DNA of 64,000 nt from Timburyella sp030842085 (lineage in GTDB: Bacteria; Bacillota; Clostridia; Oscillospirales; Acutalibacteraceae): assembly GCA_030842085.1 (NCBI GenBank), contig JAUUSE010000004.1, positions 6,613-70,612 of the forward strand, read 5' to 3'. Below, in pieces: positions 25,600 to 34,922 of the stretch. Each line of letters opens with the position of its first letter. Within the stretch, counting starts at the first letter, position 1. The translations under genes were made by a program, and so were the position numbers. The notes beneath the pieces were generated by a model. The model saw only the letters and a list, made by a program, of their open reading frames with translations, did not search any database and had not been told where the DNA came from.

Positions 25600-26940
25600 T
25601 CAGCCATTAAGCCTTTTTTCAAGTGCTTCTCGCTCTGTTTCGTATCCCGGCTTGCCGAGCAGCGCAAACATGTTGCGTTTATATTCCTCTACGCCCGGCT
25701 GATTAAACGGATTAACACCCAACAGATATGAGCATATTGCGCATGCTTTCTCAAAGAAATATATGAGCCAGCCGAGAGAATGCTCATCGGCGCCCGGCAC
25801 ATCTAAAATAAAGCTCGGTACACCGCCGTCGGCGTGCGCCAGCAGAGTGCCCTGCATTGCCTTCTGATTTATATAGCCCATGTTCTCGCCGTCAAGGAAA
25901 TTGAGCCCGTCGCCGTTGTCCTCATTCTTCTTTATTGTTATTTCCTTGCCCATGCCCTCAATATTTACAAAAGTCTCAAACATTATGCGCGAGCCCTGCT
26001 GAACAAACTGGCCCATTGAATGCAGGTCGGTCGAATATATGCATGAGGCCGGGAATATGCCCTTATTATCCTTGCCCTCGCTCTCGCCAAAAAGCTGCTT
26101 GAACCATTCCGCCATAAGCGCAAACCTCGGCTCAAAGCTAACAAGCAGTTCGACCGCTTTATTCTTGCGGTACATAATGCTCCTTGCGGCAGCATAACGA
26201 TAACAGTCGTTTTTTGATATATCACTGTTTTGATACGCTTTGGCGGCATCTCTTGCACCGGCCATAAGTGCGTCTATGTCAGCGCCAGATACAGCTATCG
26301 GAAGCAAGCCTACCGCCGTGAGAACAGAGTATCTGCCGCCTATCTCGTCTGGTATGACAAAAGACTCATACCCTTCCTTTTCAGCAATCGTTTTAAGCGT
26401 GCCGCGACTCTTGTCCGTTACGCAGTATATGCGCTTTGCCGCTTCCGCCTTGCCGTATCTGTTTTCCATATACTCTTTAAAAATCCTAAACGCAATCGCC
26501 GGCTCGGTAGTGGTGCCGGACTTAGATATAACACACACGCTTACATCCTTGCCGTCGCACAGCTTGAGCACATTGGCCATCTCGCCGCCGCTTAATGAGT
26601 TACCGGCAAAAAATATCTGCGGGGTGTCCTTGCACATAAGATTGTAGCTCGGCGAATGAATATACTCAATAACTGCGCGTGCGCCCAGATATGAACCGCC
26701 TATGCCTATAACAACCAGTACCTGTGAGTTGCTTCTTATCTTCTCCGCAGATTTCTTTATTCTTTCATATTCTTCCTTGTCATAATTATCCGGCCATGTA
26801 AGCCAGCCGGTGAAATCGCTTCCTGCACCTGTGCCGTTATGGAGCATTTCATGCGCTACATTTACAAACGGCTGAAGTGATGCAAACTCTTCTTCTGAAA
26901 TTACATCAGCTGCATATTTATAATTAAATTTTACAGACAT
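25600..26940 (-). CDS. pgi: Glucose-6-phosphate isomerase
   Basis: 446 residues, the short bacterial form. Signatures: VVIGIGGSYLGARAV, the PGI motif VISKSGTTTEPAIAFR, GGRYSVLTAVGLLP, and the C-terminal NPFNQPGVEEYKRNMF with the catalytic Lys region. Interconverts glucose 6-phosphate and fructose 6-phosphate in glycolysis. GGGGAGAG precedes the ATG. Confidence 0.98.
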   Translation of the reverse strand: MSVKFNYKYAADVISEEEFASLQPFVNVAHEMLHNGTGAGSDFTGWLTWPDNYDKEEYERIKKSAEKIRSNSQVLVVIGIGGSYLGARAVIEYIHSPSYNLMCKDTPQIFFAGNSLSGGEMANVLKLCDGKDVSVCVISKSGTTTEPAIAFRIFKEYMENRYGKAEAAKRIYCVTDKSRGTLKTIAEKEGYESFVIPDEIGGRYSVLTAVGLLPIAVSGADIDALMAGARDAAKAYQNSDISKNDCYRYAAARSIMYRKNKAVELLVSFEPRFALMAEWFKQLFGESEGKDNKGIFPASCIYSTDLHSMGQFVQQGSRIMFETFVNIEGMGKEITIKKNEDNGDGLNFLDGENMGYINQKAMQGTLLAHADGGVPSFILDVPGADEHSLGWLIYFFEKACAICSYLLGVNPFNQPGVEEYKRNMFALLGKPGYETEREALEKRLNG

Positions 26941-27358
26941 TTATCTCTCCCCTTATTTACTATTATTTTACATTAATATCCGATATATTGCAATCATAAA
27001 ATTATATTAATTTACTGTTAACAATTGCCTCCGTTTTAATGCTTTTTACACCATAAGCTGACTGCGGCATAATCTTACTTACATATCGCAAAATATACCG
27101 TACTATATCTTTGATAACTGCTTAAATATTTTTTCTGCAATGGCAAATACAGCTTAAAAGCATTTCATCCATGCTAAATATGCATTCTATGCACTGGCTT
27201 TCTATTGACTTCGCTTCAATTGGCCAATCCAACCTTTAGATAAGAATAAGAGCGGCAAAAGCCGATTTTTAAGCATCACGGCTGCTTTATTATCCAAATA
27301 TAAGCAAATGCGCCTATATCTAAAATATAGGCGCACGTTATTTTTATAAAGTTGATAT
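26941..27358. other. Intergenic, 418 nt
   Basis: AT-rich region between pgi and a histidine phosphatase gene, both minus. Apart from the hairpin at 27309-27335 nothing is recognised. Confidence 0.5.
27309..27346. terminator. Probable terminator after the histidine phosphatase gene
   Basis: 11-bp stem TGCGCCTATAT/ATATAGGCGCA, 24 nt past the stop. The better T-run (TTATTTTTAT) lies on the plus-strand side, so efficiency on the minus strand is uncertain. Confidence 0.55.
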
Positions 27359-28075
27359 TTAAAATTTTATTCTATTCTGATAATCAGTTGGAAGCCCGTC
27401 CCTATATAAATGCGAGTCGTTTGAGAGCTGAAGCATTTTGGGTATTACCGTTCCTGTCCTTGCAGGGAATTCAATCACCGTCATACCCGTATGCCCTGTA
27501 TCAAAATGAGTGCTAAACTGAGGGTATGGAATATCCAACACGCAGCTTAAAAAGGCAAGGCCAAAGCCCTGATGCGCAAAAAGCGCCACACGCTCATTAT
27601 TTTCAGAAATTGAATTATATGTACTTTCCTCAAGATTATGCTCATAGCCAAGCGACGCCAAAAATGCGTCTGTCTCTTTCTGTATGCGCTGTTTTCCCTC
27701 TTTTAGCCGCGTATTCTCAAGTGCGGGATGATTATACCAGTTTTTATCGAGCCTGCGGATTTCATCAGATACAAACAAATTTATATATTTTTCCTGCTGA
27801 AATACCCACGACATCCCGCCTCTTCCATTATCGGCGGCGAAGTCCTCCCACGCATGGCTTTCGTTGCACCAATCGAGCAGCACCATCTCCTTTTTCAGCA
27901 GCTCGCAGGTTGGGGCCGCCGTCTCTATAGCGCGGTTGGAGGTGGATGCGTATATTTTATCTATACCGTACTGTGCAAGACGTTTTGCCAGCGCTCCCGC
28001 CTGCCTGCGTCCCAGCGGAGTAAGCTTATCGGGATTGTATATAGGGTCGCCGTGCCTTATGAAAAATAAAAGCAT
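27359..28075 (-). CDS. Histidine phosphatase family protein
   Basis: 238 residues. N-terminal FFIRHGDPIYNPDKLTPLGRRQA gives the catalytic RHG motif (with Asp in place of the usual Glu/Gln after RHG), and ALFAHQGFGLAFL supplies the second catalytic His. Class: phosphoglycerate-mutase-like phosphatase; substrate unknown. Not the glycolytic dPGM, which has a longer conserved core. Monocistronic. Confidence 0.88.
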   Translation of the reverse strand: MLLFFIRHGDPIYNPDKLTPLGRRQAGALAKRLAQYGIDKIYASTSNRAIETAAPTCELLKKEMVLLDWCNESHAWEDFAADNGRGGMSWVFQQEKYINLFVSDEIRRLDKNWYNHPALENTRLKEGKQRIQKETDAFLASLGYEHNLEESTYNSISENNERVALFAHQGFGLAFLSCVLDIPYPQFSTHFDTGHTGMTVIEFPARTGTVIPKMLQLSNDSHLYRDGLPTDYQNRIKF

Positions 28076-28213
28076 ATGTCTGCCTCGCTTCTTAATTATG
28101 TGTGATTGCAGCCTATAAATTGTTCTAACCTAAAAAGTCAACTTATAAGCTGCCAGGCATATTGTAGCACATTTAGCGTTCATATTAAAGCCATTAACAT
28201 TAATTATCTATAA

Positions 28214-28603
28214 TCAATATCTAATTATGTAATAAATTACGTAAATCCAGTTAAGCAGGCCGTGAAAAATTGCCCAGCCTATTGACTGCCACTTGACATA
28301 TGAAATTATCATAGCAAGCGCCACGCCAAATCCTATGCCTTTTTTGCCATGTTCTTTTATCGTCTGATTTGTCACGTTTGTGACGTTTGTTACTCTGCTC
28401 TGCTTTTCGCCGTATATCATTTCTTCCATTGATACGTCGAATATCTGAGATAATTTAAACAATGTATCAATATCAGGACTGGTTTTGCCAGTCTCCCAAT
28501 TAGACACAGCCTGCCGCGTTACATTCATTTTTTCTGCGAGATTATCCTGAGTCATGCTTTTCTCCTCGCGAAGCTTTTTTATTGTTTTGCCAATGTTCGC
28601 CAT
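28214..28603 (-). CDS. XRE-family regulator with C-terminal membrane segments
   Basis: 129 residues. Helix-turn-helix at about 1-60 (KSMTQDNLAEKMNVTRQAVSNWETG), then a Thr/Asn/Val linker (TNVTNVTNQT), and two hydrophobic stretches near the C-terminus (VALAMIISYV and LLNWIYVIYYII). Membrane-tethered XRE proteins often sense envelope state. Start at ATG 28603: GGAGGGCGGGC lies immediately upstream, and a longer frame to 28705 has no SD. Target genes unknown. Confidence 0.8.
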   Translation of the reverse strand: MANIGKTIKKLREEKSMTQDNLAEKMNVTRQAVSNWETGKTSPDIDTLFKLSQIFDVSMEEMIYGEKQSRVTNVTNVTNQTIKEHGKKGIGFGVALAMIISYVKWQSIGWAIFHGLLNWIYVIYYIIRY

Positions 28604-28798
28604 ACGCCCGCCCTCCTTTTTGTCTTTATTATATTTAATATAATTCATAAATGGCAAGCAACAATTCATTGCGTAGCAACGCAATGCATCGTGCAGCCAA
28701 GGCAAAGAGTCAAATATGCATAATAACAGCGCATAAGAATTAAATTAAACTCATTATTTTATATATAAAATAATTTATAAAAATAATGGAAATTAGAC

Positions 28799-28826
28799 TT
28801 GACATAAGCTATTTTTAGTATATAAT
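28799..28826 (+). promoter_or_regulatory. Promoter of tRNA-Gln
   Basis: TTGACA, 16-bp spacer, TATAAT, with start predicted about 17 nt before the tRNA. Confidence 0.8.
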
Positions 28827-28849
28827 ATTTTAAGTAACTTTCAATATTT

Positions 28850-28923
28850 TGCGGAATTGTGTAATGGTAGCACGGCAGACTCTGACTCTGTTTGTGAGGG
28901 TTCGAATCCTTCTTCCGCAGCCA
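28850..28923 (+). tRNA. tRNA-Gln (anticodon CTG)
   Basis: Acceptor TGCGGAA/TTCCGCA, discriminator G, encoded CCA; anticodon stem GCAGA/TCTGT around loop CTCTGAC, giving CTG; T loop GTTCGAATC. Has the U1 typical of tRNA-Gln. It reads CAG codons. Confidence 0.97.
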
Positions 28924-28927
28924 GCGT

Positions 28928-28967
28928 GCCGCTGAATCCAACTTGTTTTGGATTCAGCGGCATTTTT
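28928..28967 (+). terminator. Terminator of tRNA-Gln
   Basis: 14-bp perfect stem GCCGCTGAATCCAA/TTGGATTCAGCGGC, 6-nt loop, then ATTTTT; 4 nt past the CCA end. Confidence 0.95.
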
Positions 28968-29383
28968 GAATTAGCAGCTTGCGCGGGAACATTATTTTTT
29001 CACTGCCATTTACAGCGGTACCTCTTTTATTATCTTTATATTACATCGCAAGTACTCATTCCTCTGAAGCTTATTTCACTTAAAATGTCTCTCTGCGCTG
29101 CACATATATGAAGCTAAAGCATATATCTAGCTTTAACTATTGTAAATTCAGCAAAACTATATATTTTACTGTAAATAGAATATAGCCTTATCTATACTAT
29201 CATAAATAAAGTAAGGCAGTAGATTGAACAAAAAGGCAAAATTATATTTCATAAGAGCTTTCGTAAGCGCGCATTTGAAATATCATTATAATTTGATTAC
29301 ATATTTTGCATTTTACTGATTTTATATACTAAATTTTATACTGTTAAAATAAAATTAATTTACTTTAATACTTTTTGAGCTTA
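28968..29383. other. Intergenic, AT-rich
   Basis: About 415 nt with no gene, strong promoter or repeat recognised. Confidence 0.5.
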
Positions 29384-29423
29384 TATTAAAAACCGCCAAG
29401 TACTAAAATTGTACTTAGCGGTT
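29384..29423 (-). terminator. Terminator of the XRE repressor gene
   Basis: Minus strand: AACCGCTAAGTAC/GTACTTGGCGGTT (13 bp, one G-T), then TTTTTAATA. The left arm overlaps the stop codon. Confidence 0.85.
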
Positions 29424-29649
29424 ATCTTTTTTCAAATTCTTTACCGTTTATTAAAAAGTCAATAGAGACGTTAAAATACTTTGACAATGCTTTAAGGGTT
29501 TGTATATCGGGATTTCTTTTCCCGTTTTCATAATAGGAAATAACTTCTCTGCTTATGTTCAAATCCATTGCGACTTTTTGCTGATTAAGATTTCTCTGTC
29601 TTCGAATAATACGAAGTCCGATTAATCCATTATTTTTGTTTGATATCAT
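29422..29649 (-). CDS. XRE-family repressor of a divergent two-gene module
   Basis: 75 residues, essentially a lone helix-turn-helix domain: LRIIRRQRNLNQQKVAMDLNISREVISYYENGKRNPDIQTLKALSKYFNVSIDFLI. AAGGAG is 8-9 nt before the ATG. It diverges from a 116-residue gene; the 102-nt gap holds two perfect 19-bp palindromes placed on the neighbour's promoter, so it most likely represses that gene and perhaps itself. Confidence 0.88.
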   Translation of the reverse strand: MISNKNNGLIGLRIIRRQRNLNQQKVAMDLNISREVISYYENGKRNPDIQTLKALSKYFNVSIDFLINGKEFEKR

Positions 29650-29668
29650 ACAAACTCCTTAAAATTTC

Positions 29669-29697
29669 TTGACATTATTGTAACAGTCTGTTACAAT
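29669..29697 (+). promoter_or_regulatory. Sigma-A promoter of the 116-residue protein gene
   Basis: TTGACA, exact 17-bp spacer, TACAAT. The first operator palindrome lies between and across the -10, so binding should block polymerase. Confidence 0.85.
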
Positions 29698-29720
29698 AAA
29701 AATGTAACAATTTGTTACAT
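29678..29720. promoter_or_regulatory. Two perfect palindromic operators
   Basis: O1 TTGTAACAGTCTGTTACAA (29678-29696) and O2 ATGTAACAATTTGTTACAT (29702-29720), both perfect 19-bp palindromes with central T, sharing TGTAACA-N3-TGTTACA, centres 24 bp apart. O2 covers the predicted start site. Confidence 0.85.
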
Positions 29721-29751
29721 AAAAATAGTGCTAGTTATAGGAGGTAAAAAT

Positions 29752-30102
29752 ATGGGATTTTTAGACGCGATGAAAGGAGCAAATATGAATTTCGGGACAG
29801 TTGACAGCCCGGATTTTACAGCATGTTATCTAACGCTTAAGGACTTTAAGCAAAATGACAGCCCTTTTATTATTACGGGGGCGCAGGCAGGTAATTATGA
29901 ATTTAAAAAGAGTGATGTAAAAGAATTTAGGGTAGTTGCTTCCGGCGGGGACTGGATAAAATATAAAATGAAATTTGCGGATGGAAAAAGTGCTATTATC
30001 CATTCATTTGTTGATACTAAAGCTACTGGAAATGGAAGCACCAACAAATCATCAGGCGTAAAAATGGCTCCGCTTGAGCGCTTTTTTGGAGACCTTTTGT
30101 AA
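29752..30102 (+). CDS. Hypothetical protein under XRE control
   Basis: 116 residues, soluble, with a predominantly beta pattern (DFTACYLTLKDFKQ, FIITGAQAGNYEF, FRVVASGGDWIKYKMKFADG) and a short Ser/Asn/Gly linker before MAPLERFFGDLL. AGGAGG is 7 nt before ATG 29752; an ATG-less upstream extension to 29728 would include the SD and is rejected. Strong consensus promoter under two operators, and a strong terminator after it, mark a tightly switched single gene. Family not recognised; the fold recalls small PH-like or SHOCT-type domains only loosely. Confidence 0.75.
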   Translation: MGFLDAMKGANMNFGTVDSPDFTACYLTLKDFKQNDSPFIITGAQAGNYEFKKSDVKEFRVVASGGDWIKYKMKFADGKSAIIHSFVDTKATGNGSTNKSSGVKMAPLERFFGDLL

Positions 30103-30120
30103 AAATTTGTATTGCAGTAT

Positions 30121-30153
30121 ATCTGGGCGAGCAAAGCTTGCCCAGATTTTTAT
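30121..30153 (+). terminator. Terminator of the 116-residue protein gene
   Basis: Perfect stem ATCTGGGC-GAGC/GCTTGCCCAGAT (one G-T) with AAA loop, then TTTTTAT. Confidence 0.9.
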
Positions 30154-31051
30154 TATTACCATAATTGAAATCATTATGAATAGTAAATTATAGGGTGCAA
30201 GTTATAAAAACATTTTATTATATGCGAGCATGCGAAATAATGATGAAGCGATCTTCACAAAATGGACGAAAGGCCTTGTAAAAAGAACAGAGAATTTAAT
30301 CATCCATTTTGTTGATTTTGAAGCTGATTATATGCTTGCATGATTAACTATTATTAAGTTTGAAAATAATCATTTTATAAAAGATATTTTTACTACACCA
30401 TTTATTTCATTTTAAAAAATCCCGCTTTTGCTTAATAATCAACATATAAAAAACTAAAAGCAGACTAAAAATTATAAAGCTCTTAAAGACGTTTGCCGAC
30501 ATCTTAATTTTATTATATTTACAAGTGGTATATGGAGCTTATTATTGCTGTCCTTGTTTTATTACATATTTAAGTACAAATATCTTTTGGCGCTTGTATG
30601 TTTTGGCTTATAAATTTGCCTGTATATTTTTACTGTACAAAGTTATAGCGAAATTTTTTCTCTATTTTACAATACGGCCTATACTGTTTATAAATTGCAG
30701 AAAGATTAACACCGCCCGCCGAGGTCGAAAAGCAAACATTTTTCCGATGCCATGCTGACCGTTTGCGGCTTAAGCGAAAGCAAAGTCAAATCCGATATGA
30801 AGCGCGGTTTTCCAAAGCGGCAAATGGCATGATACCGGCTCAAGTGTTAAATATCAATAAACACACCGTCAAAGCTTCTGCCTCAAACTGCTTCTATCAG
30901 ATATCGGCTGGCTATGCTGTTTTTGCTTCTCTGTTGTACTGTATGCTTGGACTTATAAAGCCGGTTTTTCTGCAAAAGCCCCTCCGATAAAGCTTAATTT
31001 GCCTATCACTCAATTATACTGGCGGCTTGTTTTGCTTAAGTAGAAAATAAT
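30154..31051. other. Long intergenic region, about 900 nt
   Basis: No gene with an SD. A 37-codon frame from 30226 (MRNNDEAIFTKWTKGLVK) and a Cys/Tyr-rich frame at 30525-30758 look fortuitous or decayed. 30740-30850 is GC-richer and contains GCCATGCTGACCG and AAGCGGCAAATGGC, echoing motifs near 11134, 12113 and 11341. Confidence 0.4.
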
Positions 31052-31083
31052 AGAGCAGATGATTTTTCGTCATCTGCTCTTTA
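31043..31083 (-). terminator. Terminator of spoIVA
   Basis: Minus strand 11-bp stem AGAGCAGATGA/TCATCTGCTCT, then ATTATTTTC, 14 nt past the spoIVA stop. Confidence 0.8.
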
Positions 31084-31093
31084 TCTTACATAA

Positions 31094-32572
31094 TTAGAGA
31101 ATTATGCATATAAGCCCGCTGCAGCCTTCGTTTATGACGCGCTCTAAGGTCTCCTGCATTCTCATACGTGCGTCAGACGGCATTCTGGAAAGCTTTGCGT
31201 GCAGCCCCTCGTTAACAAGCTCATGCAGTGATTTGCCGAATATGTTCGACTCCCATATCTTTATTGGGTCCTCCTCGAACTCCTGCAGCAGATACATCAC
31301 AAGGTCCTCTGACTGCTTCTCACTGCCGACTATCGGATTTACCTCGGTCGTTATTTCCGCTTTCATCATATGTATCGACGGCGCCGATGCTCTCAGTCTT
31401 ACGCCGTAGCGTCCGCCCTGCTTCATGATTTCCGGCTCCTCAAGGCTGAGCTCTTCCTTAGACGGCATTACTATTCCGTAGCCAGTGGTCTCGACCTCAT
31501 CCAAAGCGTCCTTTACGCGGTCATATTTTTTCTTTATGTCCACAAGCTGCGCCATGCAGGTTATAAGGTCTTTTTCGTCGTGTATGTCAAGGCCGGTAGT
31601 GTCGGTGAGCACCTGATAGAAGATTTGGCCCTGTATCTTGACGTTTATTCTCGCGCTGCCTATGCCCAAGTCTACCCCGGATATTTCGGCGTTCTCTACT
31701 GCGTCACAGCCGGAAATGGCTTCGGTAAGGAAGCTTATGTCTCTTATGTGCTCTATCTTGGCCGCAGCGCTTTTTATTGTACCGAATAAATCGTCGCGCA
31801 GATTATGACTGCCTTCCAGCGATGTTATCCAGTGCGGCATGTCTACTGCTATTTCTCTTACAGGGAATTCGAAAAGCACCTTGGAGATGATGTCTTTTAT
31901 CTCTTCCTCCGTCATTTCAAGGCAGTTTACCGGCATTACCGGAACACCGTATTTTTCCGATAAATCCGCTGCCATATCCATGCTGCTGGCAGATGCCGGA
32001 TACATGCAGTTGAGCAGTACAATAAACGGCTTGTTTATCTGCTTGAGCTCGTTTATTACCCTCTCTTCGGCCTCTTCGTATTCCTCTCGTGGAATATCGC
32101 TTATGCTGCCGTCGGTGGTGACTACAAGCCCTATTGTCGAATGCTCGTTTATTACCTTTCGAGTGCCTATCTCCGCCGCCATGTCGAACAGCACCGGCTC
32201 GTCGTACCACGGCGTCATAACCATGCGCGGCTGGTCGTTTTCTATATAGCCGAGCGAGCTCGGTACAATATAGCCTACGCAGTCTATCATACGCACCCTG
32301 AACACAGAATTGCCGTCAAGCCTTACCTCCACAGCCTCTTCGGGTATGAATTTCGGCTCGGTCGTCATTATCGTCCTGCCGGCCGCCGACTGAGGCAGCT
32401 CGTCGTTTGCCCGCTCGCGCCTGTAATCGCTGGTTATGTTGGGCAGCACCAGCGTATCCATAAATCTCTTTATAAAAGTAGATTTACCCGTCCTTACCGG
32501 ACCTACTACACCGATATAGATATCTCCGTCGGTGCGCTGCGCTATGTCTTGATAAATATTAAGTTCTTCCAT
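31094..32572 (-). CDS. spoIVA: Stage IV sporulation protein A
   Basis: 492 residues, full length. N-terminal P-loop ATPase: Walker A GPVRTGKST at 24-32, then the conserved YRRERANDELPQSAAGRTIMTTEPKF stretch and DCVGY; a middle domain and a C-terminal segment ending in GLICIIL, needed for anchoring on SpoVM and the forespore membrane in Bacillus. It polymerises on the outer forespore membrane as the coat base. GAGG precedes the ATG. A SipL gene lies 33 nt upstream on the same strand and a spoVM gene about 2.3 kb away. Confidence 0.98.
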   Translation of the reverse strand: MEELNIYQDIAQRTDGDIYIGVVGPVRTGKSTFIKRFMDTLVLPNITSDYRRERANDELPQSAAGRTIMTTEPKFIPEEAVEVRLDGNSVFRVRMIDCVGYIVPSSLGYIENDQPRMVMTPWYDEPVLFDMAAEIGTRKVINEHSTIGLVVTTDGSISDIPREEYEEAEERVINELKQINKPFIVLLNCMYPASASSMDMAADLSEKYGVPVMPVNCLEMTEEEIKDIISKVLFEFPVREIAVDMPHWITSLEGSHNLRDDLFGTIKSAAAKIEHIRDISFLTEAISGCDAVENAEISGVDLGIGSARINVKIQGQIFYQVLTDTTGLDIHDEKDLITCMAQLVDIKKKYDRVKDALDEVETTGYGIVMPSKEELSLEEPEIMKQGGRYGVRLRASAPSIHMMKAEITTEVNPIVGSEKQSEDLVMYLLQEFEEDPIKIWESNIFGKSLHELVNEGLHAKLSRMPSDARMRMQETLERVINEGCSGLICIIL

Positions 32573-32605
32573 TTCGTCCTCCCCTTTAAGGCAGAGATAT
32601 TTATT

Positions 32606-34141
32606 TTAAACGCTCGGTATAAGCAGCATAGCGTTTTCTGACAGAACTTCCTCGCTAATGCCGTTTAAGGACATTACCTCTTCTATGGAAGTATTATAGA
32701 ATTTCGCTATATCCCAAAGCTTTTCCCCAGCCTCAGCGTAATATATTATGAGCGCGGCCCTGCTCATTGCATCGTTTGTTTCTTCCTCATTTGCCTCGGC
32801 CGACACTATGACGTTTTTCTTAAATATTTCAAATACTTGCGCCGATATGTTAAGCTCAACCTTGACCTCTACAGAGCTCGGAGAGGTCATGTTATAGCTT
32901 GACGCGAGGGACACTACCGACGGTGAGCAGCGGTAATCTTCAAGTGCTGTCTCCAAATCGTGCGAATACTCATAATCTACCGGCCGCTCAAAGTATGCGG
33001 GGCTTCCCTCGGAGTTCTCGCCCAGCATGCATATTACTACCTTGCCGCCTATAATAAGCTTTTTGTCCTCGCATTTTACTGTGTCTACAGACGAGTCGCA
33101 CCACATATCCAGCACTGTCGCTATTGAGTCTGCCGGCAAATCTAAGCTTTTTTTGCACTCAAACGATTCCCTTATCTCGCTTGCCATGCGCTCAAAGGTC
33201 ACGGCGTCTTTCTCGCAGTTTACGCCGCACTTTGTACAGTAGACGTCGTACATTACCGGCACCTCTGCATTGCAGTATGCAGTGATGCTTATCAAAATTT
33301 TGGCTGACAGTCCTATAGCCCTTGTTTCACCGTTCATGCCGGTGCGCGGTTTTACATCAAGAGTAATTACATCGGCGTCTATTACGCAGCAGCAGTCCTC
33401 ATTTATTCCCTCTATGTCTACTATCTGAGATATTGGCAGTACATTTTCAAATACATGCAGCGCGCGGTCGACATCGGAAGAATAGAGCACACTCACCGCC
33501 AAATCGCCCTTTATTACCGCTTTGTTGCTGACTATCTTGCAGTCGGTAACGGCGGCGTTTGCGTCGCTTCTTATGATTGTCCGTATGGACGGCTCATCTT
33601 CCGGCAGCGTCATGTCGTCGTTTATTATGACGTACTTTTCCGCGTCTCCTATCTGCGACGTCATGGACACATTTTCTCTCAGCATCTGCACGCCTTCTGC
33701 ATCTATATCGCATACTATATTGCGGCGGCATTTTCTATTCATCTTAATGTCAAGCGACATTGCGCCGTGAATATCCACTCTGCGGCTGCTTACGGCGCGG
33801 CAGTTTATAAACTCTGTTTTTGCCTTTACTTTTACGGCGCCGTCTATGTCCGGCTCTGTCTCTACCGTTTTAGTAAAGCTCCATGGATATTCAAAGCTGT
33901 TGATATCGCCTTGCTCTTCATCTGCGTAAATCAGGCATATGTATGCTGTACCCTCTATGGTGAGCATACCGCCTGTTACCGCCGAGGAATTTATTCGCGG
34001 CGTTACCCTGCATTTTAATATCCGGGATATATCCGGGCAATAGTCCGGCAGTGTAAAATCAGTGTCTATCGCCTGCTCGACTGTTTGGCTGAAAACCGAA
34101 CCGTTTACGGCAATATCCTGCTCTGTTACCCTGAAATCCAT
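32606..34141 (-). CDS. sipL: SipL-type SPOCS/LysM spore morphogenesis protein
   Basis: 511 residues: repeated SPOCS (DUF3794) domains over about 1-430, the first carrying TLPDYCPDISRILKC, and a C-terminal LysM domain (IIYYAEAGEKLWDIAKFYNTSIEEVMSLN). This architecture matches SipL, which binds SpoIVA through its LysM domain in Clostridioides difficile. Adjacency to spoIVA (33-nt gap) strengthens the call. AGGAGAG lies before the ATG. Confidence 0.92.
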   Translation of the reverse strand: MDFRVTEQDIAVNGSVFSQTVEQAIDTDFTLPDYCPDISRILKCRVTPRINSSAVTGGMLTIEGTAYICLIYADEEQGDINSFEYPWSFTKTVETEPDIDGAVKVKAKTEFINCRAVSSRRVDIHGAMSLDIKMNRKCRRNIVCDIDAEGVQMLRENVSMTSQIGDAEKYVIINDDMTLPEDEPSIRTIIRSDANAAVTDCKIVSNKAVIKGDLAVSVLYSSDVDRALHVFENVLPISQIVDIEGINEDCCCVIDADVITLDVKPRTGMNGETRAIGLSAKILISITAYCNAEVPVMYDVYCTKCGVNCEKDAVTFERMASEIRESFECKKSLDLPADSIATVLDMWCDSSVDTVKCEDKKLIIGGKVVICMLGENSEGSPAYFERPVDYEYSHDLETALEDYRCSPSVVSLASSYNMTSPSSVEVKVELNISAQVFEIFKKNVIVSAEANEEETNDAMSRAALIIYYAEAGEKLWDIAKFYNTSIEEVMSLNGISEEVLSENAMLLIPSV

Positions 34142-34719
34142 AATGGCCTACCTCTCCTTTTCATTTTCTATTAGCATAATATTCATCTGTCCTTTTCCTT
34201 ATGCACAAATTTATGTTTTTGCTCATCTTTTTTGCGTTTATGTGCTTGCCGGCAGTAAACATACTAATTAATATGAAAGTACAGGCTGTTTTATGCAGCC
34301 TGTACTTTCAATTTATATATATTTTTATGAATATTTAAATACTGCACTGACTGTACATTGCAAGCAGCAATATATGTTCAATTATTTTATCAATTTTATA
34401 GACTTCCTTTTTAATTTAGCACAAGGACAAACTTTTGCAAATCCAGAAAAATTATTATTTTATGCTCTATGTTATTTTTTGCTATCTAAATCCGTCCATA
34501 TTGAATCTGGGTATAATGCGCTTATGACTTCAAAATTGGCAATGACGCTCATTTTTTAATAATTACAGTTGTGTCTTTGCTTTTAATAAACATATGAATT
34601 TATTATTTTCCTATAAAAATATCTTTACGCTAATATCATGCTTCACTATTTTTCTCTGCTAGGTTATTTTATAAAGCTTTTTCCGACAAAATCAGTGTTA
34701 TTACCGAATCCGTACTTAA
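34142..34719. other. Intergenic, with a 15-bp hairpin
   Basis: About 580 nt. 34274-34288 pairs perfectly with 34296-34310 (TGAAAGTACAGGCTG arms, 7-nt loop), without a clean T-run on either side. A plus-strand frame ending at 34559 has no SD and is doubtful. Confidence 0.45.
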
Positions 34720-34757
34720 AAATAAATTGGGGATGCATATGCATCCCCAATTTATTT
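34720..34757 (-). terminator. Perfect 38-bp palindrome, terminator after spoVM
   Basis: Arms of 19 nt (34720-34738 and 34739-34757) centred on GATGCATATGCATC with GGGG/CCCC blocks. On the minus strand the right arm runs into ATTTATTTTTAAG, so it can end the spoVM transcript; the plus strand ends AATTTATTTATC. Confidence 0.8.
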
Positions 34758-34822
34758 ATCAGACAGCTGCCATTTTAGTCCTTTAGCCAAGTTTATTCGT
34801 ATGTATTGCCTCTTAAAACACA

Positions 34823-34903
34823 TCAGTCGTCCTTTTTTATTCCGAATATAAGCTTTAAAAGACCTCTTAAGACCTTTGGGCTCTTTACTACGACAACTTT
34901 CAT
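34823..34903 (-). CDS. spoVM: SpoVM, membrane-curvature-sensing spore peptide
   Basis: Only 26 residues, the same length as Bacillus SpoVM. It begins MKVVVVKSPKVLRGLLKLIF and ends GIKKDD: amphipathic helix with Pro9 and a central Gly, both conserved in the family. GGAGGT lies exactly 8 nt before the ATG. SpoVM marks the convex outer forespore membrane and recruits SpoIVA, which is encoded in this window. The position after stp-prkC-rsgA-thiN matches B. subtilis synteny, which makes this call firm despite the size. Confidence 0.92.
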   Translation of the reverse strand: MKVVVVKSPKVLRGLLKLIFGIKKDD

Positions 34904-34922
34904 TGGTCATGACCTCCATAAA

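Noticed and set aside
34293..34559. 88-codon plus-strand frame
   Set aside because: No ribosome-binding site, starts inside a hairpin, composition reflects AT-rich spacer.
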